This document shows positions 62,451 through 64,000 of a DNA stretch of 64,000 nt, in pieces; the first letter of the stretch is position 1; every line of letters starts with the position of its first letter. This DNA comes from Warburgia ugandensis (lineage: Eukaryota > Streptophyta > Magnoliopsida > Canellales > Canellaceae). The translations under genes and the position numbers were made by a program. Under the pieces are notes generated by a model. The model saw only the letters and a program-made list of their open reading frames with translations, was not told the origin of the DNA and searched no databases. The stretch is from positions 42,182,057 to 42,246,056 of the forward strand of contig CP141137.1 in NCBI GenBank assembly GCA_035236585.1, given 5' to 3'.

Positions 62451-64000
62451 TTTTCTAATAGAGCCTTGCTCTTCCCCTACCTTCTATTGACGTTTGTGAG
62501 GTCTAAATGCCTCCTTGCATGAGGATTGAAGTAACCACTTTGTGTTTAGCCATTCAACTAGTAAGCCTTAGTCAATTGAAAATAAGAGGAGCAGTCTAGA
62601 CTTATGATAAAATAAGTTATCTTCAACTAGCAAAACATTAACTGGTTGAATAATAATGATAATAAGAGCATAAAAGGAGAGTAAAATATCTAATATTAAT
62701 AAAAATGGTAAGTAAGATAATCAAGATCAAACAAGATCCATAGGATCTTGAATCCTCAAGAATAATAAGAATAATAATATTGTATTATACTTAGTATGCT
62801 TGTTTATTAGTATGTATGTTATAGATCAAATCTAGATTATTAGATTAGATAATCCAAACACTTGATAAAATATGATTCAAGTAAAAGAACTAGGATCATC
62901 CTCCTTCGGGATTATTAAATAACTGAACTTAGATTAAAGAAGAACTAGATTATAGAAGATCTAGGCCCTTGATATTTATCAACAAGTAAGATTATTGATC
63001 AAAGGATCTATGAAAGATCAAGATCAAAGAGGGATACACAAAGACTTAGAGATAGAAAATACTTAGATCTAAAAGATTAGAAGATCATTCTAATCACCAG
63101 ATCTATTGATCAATAGGATAAAATACTATTTAAGGAAGATAGATTATATGGATGATAGGAACACAAGACAGATCTAGATCCTTTATATCAATGGACAAGA
63201 TTAGACAAGGGATATAGATAGGAGATTATCCCAAATTGTACAAATAATGATAGTATATATGTATTATAGATTACATACGTCAATCATGGAGGATCTGAAG
63301 GGATGGATTACTACATGTAGGTGGAACTTTAAGAATACAAGACCTATGGTCTATGGAATTGTTGTTATTCACAGACATTATAATGCTTAAGGATAATAAT
63401 ATGTTTAGTTACAATTGAATCATAATTCATGCATATGGGATAGAAATAATTGTTAAAATTGGATGGAATACATAATAAATACCTAGGTATCATTTATGAT
63501 TACCCCTAAACTTAGATAAGAACATAATAATAATGGATATCATTTGTATCAAATGAGTATACTTACACTTAATAACATTTAGTATACGAATACCAAATTA
63601 AAGGAAATGGGGATCATTTACAATCAATGATTAATCCCTAAACTTATAATAATATGAGTATCATTCATGGTAAATGAGGATCCCTAAATCTAGAAATAAA
63701 ATCATATCCTTGGTATGAGGATATTGACTATGAGAATGATAATATAAATAGACATATCATCTAAAATGTACAAGAAGTATTTTAGATACAAGCATGGAGG
63801 CTTGTGGTTTTGTTTTAAATAGATATAAGCCTGGGGAAGCTATGCTAGGGAAGTTATGAGGGTTTGGCCACCCACTTCCCAAAATTTGATGATATTATGA
63901 TACCTGCCCAAAGACAGGCTAAAAGTCATGTGAGGCAATTATGGGAAGGCCCCACTGTAAAAGTCCTGTCTCCCTATAGAGGCAGTGACACAATATTTTC
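62451..64000 (+). mobile_element. Tek1-family LTR fragment running off the right edge (T4)
   Basis: From CTAATAGAGCC it aligns with the Tek1 LTR from about 6016 to 7220 (CTCTTCCCCTACCTTC, GACGTTTGTGAGGTCTAAA, GAGGGTTTGGCCACCCAC and GCAGTGACA.AATATTTTC). The first 2.6 kb of the LTR are missing on the left and the 3' end lies outside the window. It is more diverged from 3364-8092 than the inverted copy at 26238-31020. Confidence 0.8.

Overview
This window is intergenic DNA from a large, repeat-dense, AT-rich plant nuclear genome. The evidence for a plant is Athila-type and chromovirus (Tekay/Del-like) Ty3/gypsy retrotransposons, a TRIM array with a plant initiator-tRNA-Met primer site, and a fossil Caulimoviridae insertion. 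The sequence does not let me name the species. I found no convincing host gene, tRNA, rRNA or CRISPR. Nearly every open frame of 60-170 codons lies inside a repeat and is either a fragment of a dead element or chance. All element boundaries were read by eye from terminal TG...CA dinucleotides, target-site duplications (TSDs), primer sites and copy-to-copy comparison.

Layout: 1-8092 is the 3' part of a Tekay/Del-like element (Tek1, + strand), with a purine-rich internal region, the gypsy 'TTTCGAGGACGAAA' signature, a polypurine tract and a 4.7-kb 3' LTR (3364-8092). It sits inside an Athila element on the - strand (A1, 8093-20740), which has its 5' LTR at 18449-20740. A1 is also split by two solo LTRs with perfect TSDs (9713-12324 and 12983-15601). 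The stretch 20741-25537 holds unassigned sequence, a probable TIR-bearing DNA element (21487-22502), an endogenous caulimovirid fragment with protease, reverse transcriptase and RNase H remnants (about 22586-24445, - strand), and a possible small MITE.

A2 (25538-42328, + strand) is the most complete Athila copy. It has a 5' LTR (itself split by an inverted Tek1-family LTR at 26238-31020), a decayed primer site, gag, protease, RT/RNase H, integrase, a 3' non-coding region and a truncated 3' LTR. A3 (42329-57168, + strand) is a related Athila copy that lacks recognisable RT and integrase. It carries a three-deep nest of solo LTRs: E1 (46647-54711) contains E2 (48106-54114), which contains a Tekay-like solo LTR (50049-53740). 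Each layer has a perfect 5-bp TSD.

The right end (57263-64000) is made of Tekay-like LTR fragments in both orientations and a tandem TRIM array (59921-60803) with an exact 342-bp period. The array ends in an inverted block.

The window records repeated rounds of insertion followed by LTR-LTR recombination that left solo LTRs. The features that most reward a second look are the caulimovirid fossil, the tandem TRIM, the CpG-dense island kept in one LTR copy but decayed in its inverted twin, and the three-deep solo-LTR nest.
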